From: Schistocerca nitens
Taxonomy: Eukaryota; Arthropoda; Insecta; Orthoptera; Acrididae
Reading direction: 5' to 3'
DNA: 64,000 nucleotides
NCBI RefSeq assembly: GCF_023898315.1
Contig: NC_064619.1
Location: 305,636,150 to 305,700,149, forward strand
The notes under the pieces were generated by a model. The model was given only the letters and a program-made list of their open reading frames with translations. It had not been told where the DNA came from and made no database searches. Made by a program: the position numbers and the translations under genes. This document shows positions 45,753 through 55,544 of this stretch, piece after piece (position 1 is the stretch's first letter; each line of letters begins with the position of its first letter).

Positions 45753-46541
45753 AAGGGTGATTCCGTGACGACGATGTAAACTTTCTAGGATGCTGAAGGA
45801 GGATAACTGTACCAGTTTGAGGTAAGGATCCCTGTACCGGAAACAAACGAGACGAAAGCTATAAGTGAAATCTGTTCTGATACCTCTGACAGTGGAATAC
45901 ATGTACCGCTATTCAAATGATTCAAATGTCTCTAAGCACTGTGGGACTTCATATCTAAGGTCATCAGTCCCCTAGACCTAGAACTACCTAAACCTAACTA
46001 ACCTAAGGACGTCAGACACATCCATGCCCGAGCAAGATTCGAACCTGCGACCGTAGCAGCAGCGCGGTTCCGGACTGAAGCGCTTAGAACCGCTCGGCCA
46101 CAGCGGCCGCCGTACCGGTATTGATGTACATAAGATCGTACATTAGGTAACTTTCAGAGGTGATAGTATGGACAAAAAGAAGAAGAAACGGCTAGTAAAC
46201 ATGAACTCTAATATGCCTACTGAACAGCACTTGTTCAATTGAGGAGGTGTGTTTCACAGTAGCGAAAATGAACAATTGTTCGTAGTTCCTCAGGTATGCA
46301 CTTTAGATACCATATTTTCTAGATATTTTCCTTGTTTTGGTCCACACCACCACCTCTGAAAATTGCCTACCTTACAATCTTAGCAACTGCAGTACCAGTA
46401 CATTTATTCCACTATTGGAAGTAGCAGAATGGTTATAACTTTCGATCCCTTCTTTCAGGTACAGGGACCCTTGCCTCAAATCGATGCATTTATCCTTCTC
46501 CATCATCCAGAAAGTTTGTAACATCATCCGGAATCACCCTG
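45753..46541. mobile_element. Non-autonomous element with about 280-bp inverted repeats
   Basis: Left 'GGGTGATTCCGTGACGACGA' and right, in reverse complement, 'GGGTGATTCCGGATGATGTT' start two arms. They stay alignable through 'GATCCCTGTACC' and 'GTCCCTGTACC', 'CAGTGGAATACATGTACC' and 'TAGTGGAATAAATGTACT', and 'TTTCAGAGGTGATAGTATGG' and 'TTTCAGAGGTGGTGGTGTGG'. A SINE A interrupts the left arm. The right end abuts TATA, compatible with a TA target. No protein is encoded, so it is a MITE or foldback element likely mobilised by a Tc1/mariner-type enzyme. Confidence 0.78.
45914..46111 (-). mobile_element. tRNA-derived SINE, family A, in the left arm of the long-TIR element
   Basis: A full-length minus copy with an 11-bp duplication GTACCGCTATT / GTACCGGTATT (one mismatch) at 45903-45913 and 46112-46122. 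Without it, the left arm of the surrounding element aligns continuously with the right arm. Confidence 0.93.
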
Positions 46542-46544
46542 TAT

Positions 46545-47805
46545 ATACATACATTTACTGACGCTGTCGCCTAAATATTTGACTCCCCGTACCGTCATTG
46601 GATGACGTTTCCGGACATGGATTCCGATGTAGAAATTGATCTACTAAGTACCCTCTGCAATATCTAGAAGTGTGTAACATGAATTGCGAAATACCCTATA
46701 TATATGTAGGAACCGTAGTTGAGAGAGTATACTAGAGGTTCATCTAACTCCTGTATTTTCTTCTACGATGGTGTGTGGCTGATCCCAAGGTGTCTCAGTG
46801 AACATATTTAGTCAAATGGACATTATACTTGGTACTGCGACGTAGACATGCACTAATCTATCTCCAAGTTTTCAGAGCTACCTTTGAATGATATGCATGA
46901 TCCACACTGCCTTCAGAAAGATCAGCCGGAGACATAGGCGTCGCCAGTTCGGGGTGGGGGCAGGACAATAGGGAGCACTTGCTCTCTCTTGTACATTAGG
47001 GTACAAACTTTTTATTCAGTCTCCAATTCCAACTTTTTTTCTGTAAATGATTACCTGTGCCTAAACTGTAGATTTGTCATAGCCGAGTGGAATGGGAAAC
47101 ACCAAGGCTTTAAGAAGGACTACATAACTTGGGTTATTTTGCAACCCCTGTTATGTCCAAACACTGGGCAGCAAGTTGTTAATTTATTTCGCCCAGAATT
47201 CCAAAGCCACAGCAGCTGTCTCTGCTTTTGGAGAAAAAACTGACATGAACTAGGGATGTGTTTGACATACTACTCAGTCCAGAACGTGTGTGACAATCGA
47301 GTTCATCTATATTTGCAGGTGGTCCCTGACAGTAGGAGAATGATGAAAGTGGACAGGTGGTTGGACACAAATAAAACAGGTTAAAGATTAACAATAAGAT
47401 CTATTATATAAGAATCCCCGAATATAGAGCCGAGAGCAGCCTTTCACTGTCGTGATAACAGTACTGGTACTTACATAAAAGAAAGACAATGACTGTGAAA
47501 TTAGCCAATGAATACAGGAATTAATACCTGAAGTTACAAAACATAACTACTGCGCTACTATCAATTTGGGAATCCTGACGTATTAGAGAGAGAACTGAAT
47601 CCCTTGAGATAACAAATGAGATGGCAAAGATGAGTGGTGGCAGTGACTTCCTACACCTAGCTGAAGACATCGCCCACGCCGAATGAAAACTTCGACACCT
47701 GTACGCGAGTTGTATTCCGTACAAGGTAATGAGCAGGGTGCACTCGCATTGGTGTCGTCTGCAAGGCCTTCCAGTAATTTTCAGGTTTCTAGTCGGATCC
47801 TATCA
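46545..47805. other. Unassigned interval
   Basis: No supported gene or transposon. Short frames only. Confidence 0.45.
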
Positions 47806-47809
47806 ACAT

Positions 47810-47995
47810 TCTGACACGATATTTCGGCCCAGAGACGTCCGGCCATCTTCAGGTGAGTAGACGAAGTAGTGAAGAGACCTAATGCAGTCATGTTATTTAT
47901 AGCGAGTTCCGCGCATGACTGCATCAGGTCTCTTCAGTACTTCTTCTACTCACCTGAGGATGGCCACACGTCTCTGGGCCGAAATAACTTTCAGA
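47810..47995. repeat. Hairpin repeat with 82-bp arms
   Basis: The left arm 47810-47892 ('TTTCGGCCCAGAGACGTCCG' ... 'AATGCAGTCATG') pairs with the right arm 47914-47995 with few mismatches; the loop is about 21 bp. It would fold into a near-perfect cruciform or RNA hairpin. No protein and no tRNA-like box is present. I regard it as a small foldback repeat. Confidence 0.85.
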
Positions 47996-48084
47996 CTTGC
48001 AGCTCAGCAGCGGAATTTTCCCGGGTAATGACTACCACCCATCATTTACGACACTGACAAAATTGCCGAAGAAAGTGGTCATAG

Positions 48085-48210
48085 TGGGTTTGGATGATGA
48101 TGATGATCTTTGGTAAGTGGGGCGCTCAACTACGCGGTTATTTAGCGCCCGTACAGATTCCCATCCTTTGCTCAGTCCAGTCTCGCCACTTTCCTGAATA
48201 ATAGTTCGTT
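48085..48210. repeat. Possible interspersed repeat piece
   Basis: 'GATGATGATGATGATCTTTG' followed by 'GGGGCGCTCAACTACGCGGT' and 'CCATCCTTTGCTCAGTCCAG' resembles a repeat I recall from arthropod genomes. No copy elsewhere in the window supports it. Confidence 0.3.
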
Positions 48211-48550
48211 GGGTCTGCTATCATATCATTGCCATTATGCACTCAGGTGAAATCATATGTTGCAGACAGATATAAAAGTTTTACAGAAAGAGACGCCGAA
48301 TGTTTAATGCGCAAGGCATTCGGGAAGTATTGTATGTACAATGCGAAACAATATTTTCTCGTAGACGGGGCATATCTTAGAAGTAATTAGGGGATGATGG
48401 TGGCAGCAGGGGTGAAGATAGAGATCGTCACATATGCATTAACATATATATTGGAATATTGAAACTTCGTAATATTTATTTTATCTCAAAATGTATTTCC
48501 AAACTCTTTCTTTTTATTTAGGATAAGAGTATGTATCTTCCCGAGGCTAT

Positions 48551-48949
48551 GCCGGCCGGTGTGGCCGAGCGGTTCTTGGCGCTTTCGTCTGGAACCGCGC
48601 GACCGCTACGGTCGCAGGTTCGAATCCTGCCTCGGGCATGGATGTGTGTGATGGCCTTAGGTTAGTTAAGTTTAAAAAGTTGTAAATTCCGGAGTGGCCG
48701 AGCGGTTAAAGGCGCTACAGTCTGGAACCGCACGACCGCTACGGTCGCAGGTTCGAATCCTGCCTCGGGCATGGATGTGTGTGATGGCCTTAGGTTAGTT
48801 AGGTTTAAGTAGTTCTAAGTTATAGGGGACTTATGACCACAGCAGTTGAGTCCCATAGTGCTCAGAGCCATTTGAGCCATTTTGTAAATTCTAAGGGACT
48901 GGTGACCTCAGATTTTAAGTCCCACAGTGCTCGGAGCCATTTGAACACA
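48551..48949 (+). mobile_element. tRNA-derived SINE, family A, containing another SINE A
   Basis: The left half starts 'GCCGGCCGGTGTGGCCGAGC' and ends 'AAAAAGTTGTAAATTC'. The right half resumes 'GTAAATTCTAAGGGACTGG' and ends 'GAGCCATTTGAACAC'. A 7-bp duplication AGGCTAT lies at 48544-48550 and 48950-48956. Confidence 0.92.
48690..48881 (+). mobile_element. tRNA-derived SINE, family A, nested in SINE A
   Basis: The inner copy runs from 'CGGAGTGGCCGAGCGGTTAA' to 'GAGCCATTTGAGCCAT'. A 10-bp duplication TTGTAAATTC at 48680-48689 and 48882-48891 was taken from the outer SINE. Its head begins slightly inside the usual start. Confidence 0.93.
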
Positions 48950-49204
48950 AGGCTATTAGCGGTTTTTCACGCTTCAGCAGTAGGGGATTGTGAAGGCTCT
49001 ACAATTTCCGGGAGTGACATTCGTAGCAGAGCGACCGACACGGCGTCGACAACAAACTGCAGCGTACTAGCACTGGCAGCATGGCCGCCGGCTGTCAGGG
49101 ACGTTCTTACAGCCCCTCAAATGTACGTGGCAGCACTAAACAGATAATGGACATAAATGTCCCAAGGCTAAAACCTGCGTATTAGTTTAGTGGGACATAT
49201 GAGT

Positions 49205-50145
49205 CCCTTCTTCTTCCTCTGCATATCCACTAATGGATGTTCGCGATCAGAATTGCCCAGTCTTCTGTATCTCTTCCAGCACGTATCAAGGTGCCAGCGT
49301 TTCCTATTCCTGTCCATTGTCTGGCGTTGCGGAGTCATGACATTTTTCTCCTGCCAATTCCTCTTTTGCCTTCAGTCTTCTCCTCGATTATTAGTTTAAG
49401 AGGGTGATATCTTTCATTTCGTATCACACTGCCTAAGTAAGCTGCTTCTTGCACTTCATTGTGGTTAGCCGTTCGCGGTCTCTTTTTACCATTCTCTCGC
49501 CGCGCGGGATTAGCAGAGCGGTCTTAGGCGCTGCAGTCACGGACTGTGCGGCTGGTCCCGGCGGAGGTTCGAGTCCTCTCTCGGGCATGGGTGTGTGTTT
49601 TTGTCCTTAGGATAATTTAGGCTAAGTGGTGTGTAAGCTTAGGGACTGATGACCTTAGCAGTTAAGTACCATAAGATTTCACACACATTTGAACATTTGA
49701 TATTACCATTATTAAGATCTGTTCATTTGCTTTCCTTGCTGTCCAAGGAATTTTAAGTATTCTTCAATATAACCACATCTCGAATGCTTCCAACTTGTTC
49801 ACTTTCAACGTCCGACTTTCCACGCTATGCAAAAGCACTGACCGCACATAGCTCTTCATAAATCTAGCTCTGGGCTTAAGATCAAAGTCAGTACTTGTGA
49901 ATAGTTTGTTAAATTTCATAAATGAACAGCGGGCCGTCTCTACTGTGCATTTTATTTCCATGTCCGATGACCTGATTTCGCACAGCCACGTCCCCAAGTA
50001 GTTTAATCTATTCACATTGTATATGGGTTGATTGTTCTGCATTAATTCTGATCATCTGAATTGCGAGTGACTATCACAAATTCGGTCTTTTTGGTGTTGA
50101 TATTGATAGTCCCATCAACCGCTGGATTTAATAACTGGAAAATGC
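49205..50145 (-). mobile_element. Second RTE-type LINE lineage, C-terminal ORF2 fragment, split by SINE B
   Basis: From the right, the minus strand reads 'NINTKKTEFVIVTRNSDDQN', 'NRLNYLGTWLCEIRSSDMEI', 'CSFMKFNKLFTSTDFDLKPR' and 'FMKSYVRSVLLHSVESRTLK', then 'KLEAFEMWLY'. After the SINE it resumes 'EAAYLGSVIRNERYHPL', 'EGKRGIGRRKMS', 'LRNARQWTGIGNA' and ends 'DWAILIANIH' before a stop near 49204. It differs clearly from the RTE copy at 21411, so two RTE lineages are present. One stop and one frameshift are visible. Confidence 0.85.
49499..49697 (+). mobile_element. tRNA-derived SINE, family B, nested in RTE fragment
   Basis: Full-length copy from 'GCCGCGCGGGATTAGCAGAG' to 'TTTCACACACATTTGAACAT'. 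TTACCATT occurs on both sides (49487-49494 and about 49703-49710), a plausible but not adjacent duplication. The RTE reading continues across the insertion. Confidence 0.92.
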
Positions 50146-50383
50146 ATTTGTAGATAGATAAATGGAAATAGTGATACCCATTTTCACACACTGACGGAAA
50201 AATATCGATCAAGAAGGAGTTGTGCGAAATAAACGAAGTTGGTCGGCGTGTTTCTATATCTGAAAGATGACGTCTGTTCAAATTTCGCGTCAGTCGCATG
50301 GAAGTGGCAATATGTGGATACAAATTAGGTTTGCTTTAAACTCACGCTGCAACGGTCGAACGGTCATGCGCTTTAGTTACCTT

Positions 50384-50562
50384 GCCGGCCGTTGTGGCCG
50401 AGCGGTTCTAGGGCGCTTCAGTCTGGAACAGCGCGACCGCTACGGTCGCAGGTTCGAATCCTGCCTCGGGCATGGATGCGTATTAAGTTAGTGAGGTTTA
50501 AGTAGTTCTAAGTTCTAGGGGACTGATGACCTCAGATGTTATTCCCATAGTGCTCAGAGCCA
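50384..50562 (+). mobile_element. tRNA-derived SINE, family A
   Basis: Plus copy with B box 'GGTTCGAATCCTGCC' and a small internal deletion after 'GGCATGGATG' that removes 'TGTGATGTCCTTAGG'. A perfect 12-bp duplication TTTAGTTACCTT lies at 50372-50383 and 50563-50574. Confidence 0.95.
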
Positions 50563-50589
50563 TTTAGTTACCTTTGAGCTTGGACTAGG

Positions 50590-51743
50590 TGATCTGACGC
50601 TAGTGAAGAGTGCCTTGAAGGCAACAGAGACGCCGTTATCAACACCTCAGAGAGTTTGAACGAGGTCGTGCAATAGGGCTATGAGAAGTTGGATGTTCCT
50701 TCTGCGATAGTGTAAGGAGACTTTGCAGGAATGTAGCCACTATACATAACTGCTGGCAGCGTTGATCACGAGAGTATTCAGTGGCAAGAACACTGAACTT
50801 CGGACGGCAACGAAGCACTACGGAGAGGAATGAACATCGCGCTCGGCGTATGGCTCTGGCGCATCGTACTGCATCTGCAGCAACGATTTGAGCAGAAGTT
50901 GGCACCACAGTGGCACAGCGAACTGTTAAAAATCAGTTAGTTCAAGGACAGCTCCGAGCCAGACGCCCTGTAGCGTGCTGAGGCTGAACCAACGTCATTT
51001 GTAATTTCAGTGGTGTCAAGCGAGTGCTCATTGGACAACAGAGTGAAAGTCTGTTGTGTTTTGTGATGAAAGCTGGTTCTGCCTCGGTGCCAGTGATGGC
51101 CTTGTGTTGTTTAGAAGGAGGCCGGTTGAGGGCCTGCAATCCCTAATCCGGTGAGACCGATGACATCGCAATTTCGCCTCCTGCCCAAATAAACCCAACC
51201 CCAGCAGTGAAACTGGAGTTATGATCTAAGATGTGATTTGTACGATAGCAGGAGCACTCTCGTGGTTATTCTAAGTATCCTGACTGCAAATTTATACGTC
51301 AGTCTGGTGATTCGATTTGTTGTGCTGCCATTCATGAACAACACTACAGAGGGTGTTTTACAACAGGATAACGCTCACCCATACACTGCCGTTTTAATCC
51401 ATAATGCTCTACAGACTGTCGATATGTTGTCTTGGCCTATTCTATCACCAGATCAGTCTCCAATCGACAAATATGGAACGTAATTGGACGATAATTCCAG
51501 CTCATCCACAATCAGCGGCAACTGTCCCTGAATTGACAGACCAAGTGCAACAGGCATGGATTTCCATCTCACAAACAAACATCCAGCACGTTTATAACCC
51601 CAATCCATGCACGTTTTCAATGCTTGCATTCAACTTTCTTGTAATGTAAATTAGTGAAATTTGTTACTTAGACAATGTGATCCCCAAATTTCATTACGCT
51701 ACATCAATTATTTTTTGGTGTTGCTATTTTTTCCGTCAGTATA
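50590..51743 (+). mobile_element. Tc1-like element A, copy 2 (truncated)
   Basis: The right end 'TTTTTTCCGTCAGTATAG' matches the terminal repeat of the copy at 5435-8301. The plus strand reads 'TTEGVLQQDNAHPYTAVLIH' (second catalytic Asp), 'SWPILSPDQSPIDKY' (the third catalytic Glu changed to Asp), 'LTDQVQQAWISISQTNIQHV' and, upstream, 'SRSTLVVILSILTANLYVSL'. The N-terminal half is poorly readable and the left end is not found. A piece of SINE V interrupts the middle. Confidence 0.8.
51140..51205 (+). mobile_element. SINE family V tail fragment inside Tc1-A copy 2
   Basis: 'CCCTAATCCGGTGAGACCGA' and 'TGACATCGCAATTTCG' followed by a CCCAACCCC end parallel the 3' half of the copy at 4545-4784. 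The tRNA-like head is absent. Confidence 0.6.
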
Positions 51744-51850
51744 GTAAAGGAAGTAGAAAAAAGTTGATGCATCGTCGAAATATGCTTATCTTTTACGTAT
51801 AACAGCCGTCTGCCATAAAACTATTGGATAACTACCGGACCTCTCAGATA

Positions 51851-52654
51851 CCGGGTGATCAAAAAATCAGTATAAATTTGAAAACTGAATAATTCACGGA
51901 ATAATGTAGATAGAGAGGTACAAATTGACACACACGCTTGGGGTTTTATTAGAACCAAAAAAATACAAACGTTCAAAAAATGTCCGACAGATGGCGCTTG
52001 ATGTGATCAGAATAGCAATAATTAGCATAACAAAGTAAGACAAAGCAAAGATGATGTTCTTTACAGGAAATGCTCAATATGTCCACCATCATTCCTCAAC
52101 AATAGCTGTAGTCGAGAAATAATGTTGTGAACAGCACTGTAAAGCATGTCCGGAGTTATGGTGAGGCATTGGCGTCGGATGTTGTCTTTCAGCATCCTTA
52201 GAGATTTCGGTCGATCACGATACACTTGCGACTTCAGGTAATCCCAAAGCCAATAATCGCACGGATTGAAGTCTGGAGACCTGGGAGGCCAAGCGTGACG
52301 AAAGTGGCGGCTGAGCACACGGTCATCACCAAACGACGCGCGCAAAAGGTCTTTCACGGGTCTAGCAATATGGGGTGGAGCGCCATCCTGCATAAACATC
52401 GTACGTTCCAGAAGGTGTTTATCAGCCAGGCTGGGGATGATGCGATTCTGTAACGTATCGGGGTACCTCTCGCCCGTCACGGTAGCAGTTTAGCTGTCCA
52501 ACGCCATCTGTCGGACATTTTGTGAAATTTTTTTATTTTCTTCTAATAAAACCCCATGTCATTCCAAGCATGTGTGTCAATTTTTACCTCTCTATCTACA
52601 TTATTCCGTGGTTTATTAAGTTTTCAAATTTATACTGACTTTTTGATCACCCTG
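51851..52654 (-). mobile_element. Mariner-type element with long TIRs
   Basis: Left 'CCGGGTGATCAAAAAATCAG' and right, in reverse complement, 'CAGGGTGATCAAAAAGTCAG' open inverted repeats of roughly 125 bp. TA lies at 51849-51850 and 52655-52656. Between them a minus-strand frame of 139 codons (52061-52480) holds 'RTMFMQDGAPPHIARPV' with the second catalytic Asp, 'AWPPRSPDFNPCDYWLWDYL' with the third catalytic Asp, and the end 'GGHIEHF'. The N-terminal half, including the first catalytic residue, is missing, so this is an internally deleted derivative. The remaining frame is open and looks relatively young. Confidence 0.9.
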
Positions 52655-52789
52655 TACAATGCGTTTTTTGTAGGTGTTGTTAAATTTAGTTCTTGGGGAA
52701 CGACGCGTCCAGAACTCACCGAAAATGACAATGCTAGACAAAAATAAAAAATCCACCACACAGGTGACCCGCTCCTCTTAGTCAGTCGC

Positions 52790-53230
52790 ACAGGGCAAAC
52801 TCACAATGTATGGAAAACCCGTTTGGAGAACAGTGGCGGTGGATGGCGTCGTTCGGGAGGGGCAGTCGACTTGCAGTCTTGCAAAAGCCAGCCCGCAGTG
52901 CGACCGCGCAGAATGGAATGCGAATGGGTGCAGATTCGTTATGAAGTGTCGAGGGGCTGGAGAGTGAGCAGAAGGGCGGCTGGGTGGGGGGGAGGGGGGG
53001 GGGGGGAGCGCGCGCACCCCTGTCACGCGGCGTTCGGCTCACGCCGATGGAGATAAAAGGAAGCCATTAAAAGCGTCGCGGCCTACCGGCGGCGGGAAAT
53101 AAAAGGTATATATCACAGCGGGAAATACAGAGTCATGGCCATTAATAAAACATGTCTGGCGACAAACCCACAGCCCCAGAAATAAAATAATCGGAAGAGG
53201 GCAGGACGCGGGGACGGCTTCACAAATGCA
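52790..53230. promoter_or_regulatory. GC-rich block with AT-rich motif cluster, possible regulatory element
   Basis: A CpG-rich part (52800-53060, including a G-run at 52994-53006) passes into 'AAGCCATTAAAAGC', 'GGGAAATAAAAGGTATATAT' and 'GGCCATTAATAAAAC', which look like clustered homeodomain-type sites and TATA-like motifs. Contrast with the flanks is strong, and no transposon homology is visible. No exon or start can be assigned, so a cis-regulatory role is inference only. Confidence 0.3.
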
Positions 53231-53849
53231 ATTCTTTTCAGAAAATAAAAATATAGGCTCCTGAGATTGCTACCGCCTCCGTTCTTTTACGCATTAAATA
53301 GCGAATAGCAAGCTTTAGATACAGAGAATAAAGAAAATGTTTCGATCTCGCGGGAGCGATAACATTAAGCCGCACTGGACTGCTGTATACTCGTATGTGA
53401 TTCGTTGTTGGCTTCGACATTGATGAAATTGCCCAGATTTTTAAAAGAGGTGAGAAATTGCACTGAGCATGTATCTCACTGGGTTGTTGAAAGTCAATGT
53501 CGCAGCCATTCATTTCTGGTCAACGCTGTACGTGAAGTGGCGACACTACATATTTTTCATTGGGCGTTTCTGTACCGTTATGGTAAAAGAAGTAAGGGGG
53601 GAACCATTAATCCCTTCTGCTCTAAACCTGAATATTCAGTCTTCTGCCAATGTTGAAAAGAGTAACGACACAGGTTTTATTAAAACCGGTTCTAGTTGTC
53701 TGTAATGAAGGCAAGAAAAAGCTAAGAAATTGTTTTCTTATTGTTTTTAGTTGAATATCATACATTGCATGGAATGCACTATTTCATAACAGTGCTCACA
53801 GCTACAGTCTGTTAAGTAATATCGTGGTCGGTTAATCGGTATAAAAATG
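53231..53849. other. Unassigned interval
   Basis: No supported feature. Confidence 0.45.
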
Positions 53850-54300
53850 TATTTGACAACAAACTAAAACATTTACATACATCACATCTCAACATAACAA
53901 AAATACAATGACAGCTAACAACACGTAGAGCCACCCACAGCGTGGATAATTGCTTGGCATCTCTGACGCATCCTTGAAACCTAGTTTCCTGCGTTTTCAC
54001 GTCAAGAGACCTAAAAATATTTTGAATCTGCGTGACAGCTGTTTTCATAGAGAACATCTTTTTTTCCTTGCAACTTGTTTTTTATGTAAGAGCATACATT
54101 TTGAGCAGGATCAGCGTCAGGTGACTGTGAGGGCCAATGCAGTACCTGCACACCTTTCTCCGTTTTGCAGTCGCTGCAAAGTCTGCTGCGATATTCGGGT
54201 CATTCTCCTCCTGCAGAATCCAGTCTTCATTTCTGTCAATGAACCAACGTAGGGCTGTCGACATCAAATATCCTTGATAAACGCGACGCATAAGATGTAC
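53850..54300 (-). pseudogene. Tc1-like transposase C-terminal remnant (family F)
   Basis: The minus strand reads 'RWFIDRNEDWILQEENDPNI', the block with the second catalytic Asp (family pattern: QQDNDPKH). Then 'LLKMYAL' stands where PIENVWALLK is expected, and 'KTAVTQIQNIFRSLDVKTQE' is the C-terminal helix region. Family residues around the third catalytic position are lost. Confidence 0.6.
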
Positions 54301-54867
54301 TCATGTCACTTCTTGTGTATCTCAATCAAGAATTCAAAGTAAACTAATGCTTCATGGATATTGCTGAAGAAGAAAGGTTCCTTTTCTTGGGGTGCGAAAG
54401 AACTAATGCGGGATCTTTAACCATCTGTGTGTAGTGCAGACCACGCTCTTACTTAACACACTGTACATAACGGAGATAATGCTCTGTGTACACGTTTAGA
54501 AATTCTGTTGCACATAACTATTTGGTTACAGGCCACTTATGTAGAAGTATTAGGATAGAAGGATAAATAACTGTGGATGTAGTGCTGTGCAAATACACAA
54601 TTAGTTTTGCCCTCACACCATTGATAAATGCTACATATGAGCTTCACTATACAATGGCAAGGTCGGGAGAATAGCCAGAATAGATGTGTGTCTTTTTAAA
54701 GAGCACTTCTTCATGCTTATAAGCGCCTTCCAGATGACTCTGTAAAGTACTCGCCCTCAATATAAGCCAAACATCACATCAGCCTGAATGACTTCCATCT
54801 CTGTTAATCTTGCCATACATGTTTTATTAATTATCTCGCCCTAGGCCTGACAATACGCAATATCTCT
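54301..54867. other. Unassigned interval
   Basis: No supported feature. Confidence 0.45.
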
Positions 54868-54874
54868 GGATGTA

Positions 54875-55080
54875 CGAAATAGTTCAAATGGCTCTAAACA
54901 CTATGGGACTTAACATTTGAGGTAATCAGACCCCTATATTTAGATCTACGCAAACCTAACTAACCTAAGGACATCACACACACATCCAAGCCCGAGGCAG
55001 GATTCGAAACTGCGACCGTAGCAGACTCGTGGTTCCAGACTAAAGTGCCTAGAACCGCTCGGCCATAGCAGCCGACCTCA
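54875..55080 (-). mobile_element. tRNA-derived SINE, family A, older copy
   Basis: Minus copy with head at the right ('TCGGCTGCTATGGCCGAGCG' in reverse complement). GGATGTA lies at 54868-54874 and 55081-55087. It is more diverged than most A copies here, with an extra ACA in the CA-rich stretch. Confidence 0.9.
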
Positions 55081-55544
55081 GGATGTATGTCTGAAGCTAT
55101 TTGTTGATCTTGACATCCGATCACCTTGCCGATGTCCTCCGTTTCCCTACGTACTAAATGATCCGTTCAGTGCCACATTCTTCCCGCTGCCACCTTTATT
55201 TGGTATTGTGTGTGCTTCTCGTGGCTGAGCCGCAGTACAGAGATGACAGAGTAATAAGGTTTATTTTCAGCCTACTGAACATCTGCCTACGTTGTTCTCA
55301 TTGTATCCACAGTCCACTCGCAGCAGACTACCTTCACAGAAAAGCGGCTGGACTTATGGTGAACTAAACATATGTTTCTGAACTGAAGGGTCCTAAGACG
55401 ACGAATTTACCGAACACCTTCCTGAAAACTAATTAACTATTCTACCGCCAAATATATCGCCAATGCACAGTGGAGACAGGTACTTCTAGCATAAATGTCT
55501 GTGCTAATAACAAGTGGCTCAGCTCAATGTCGCAATACACACAT

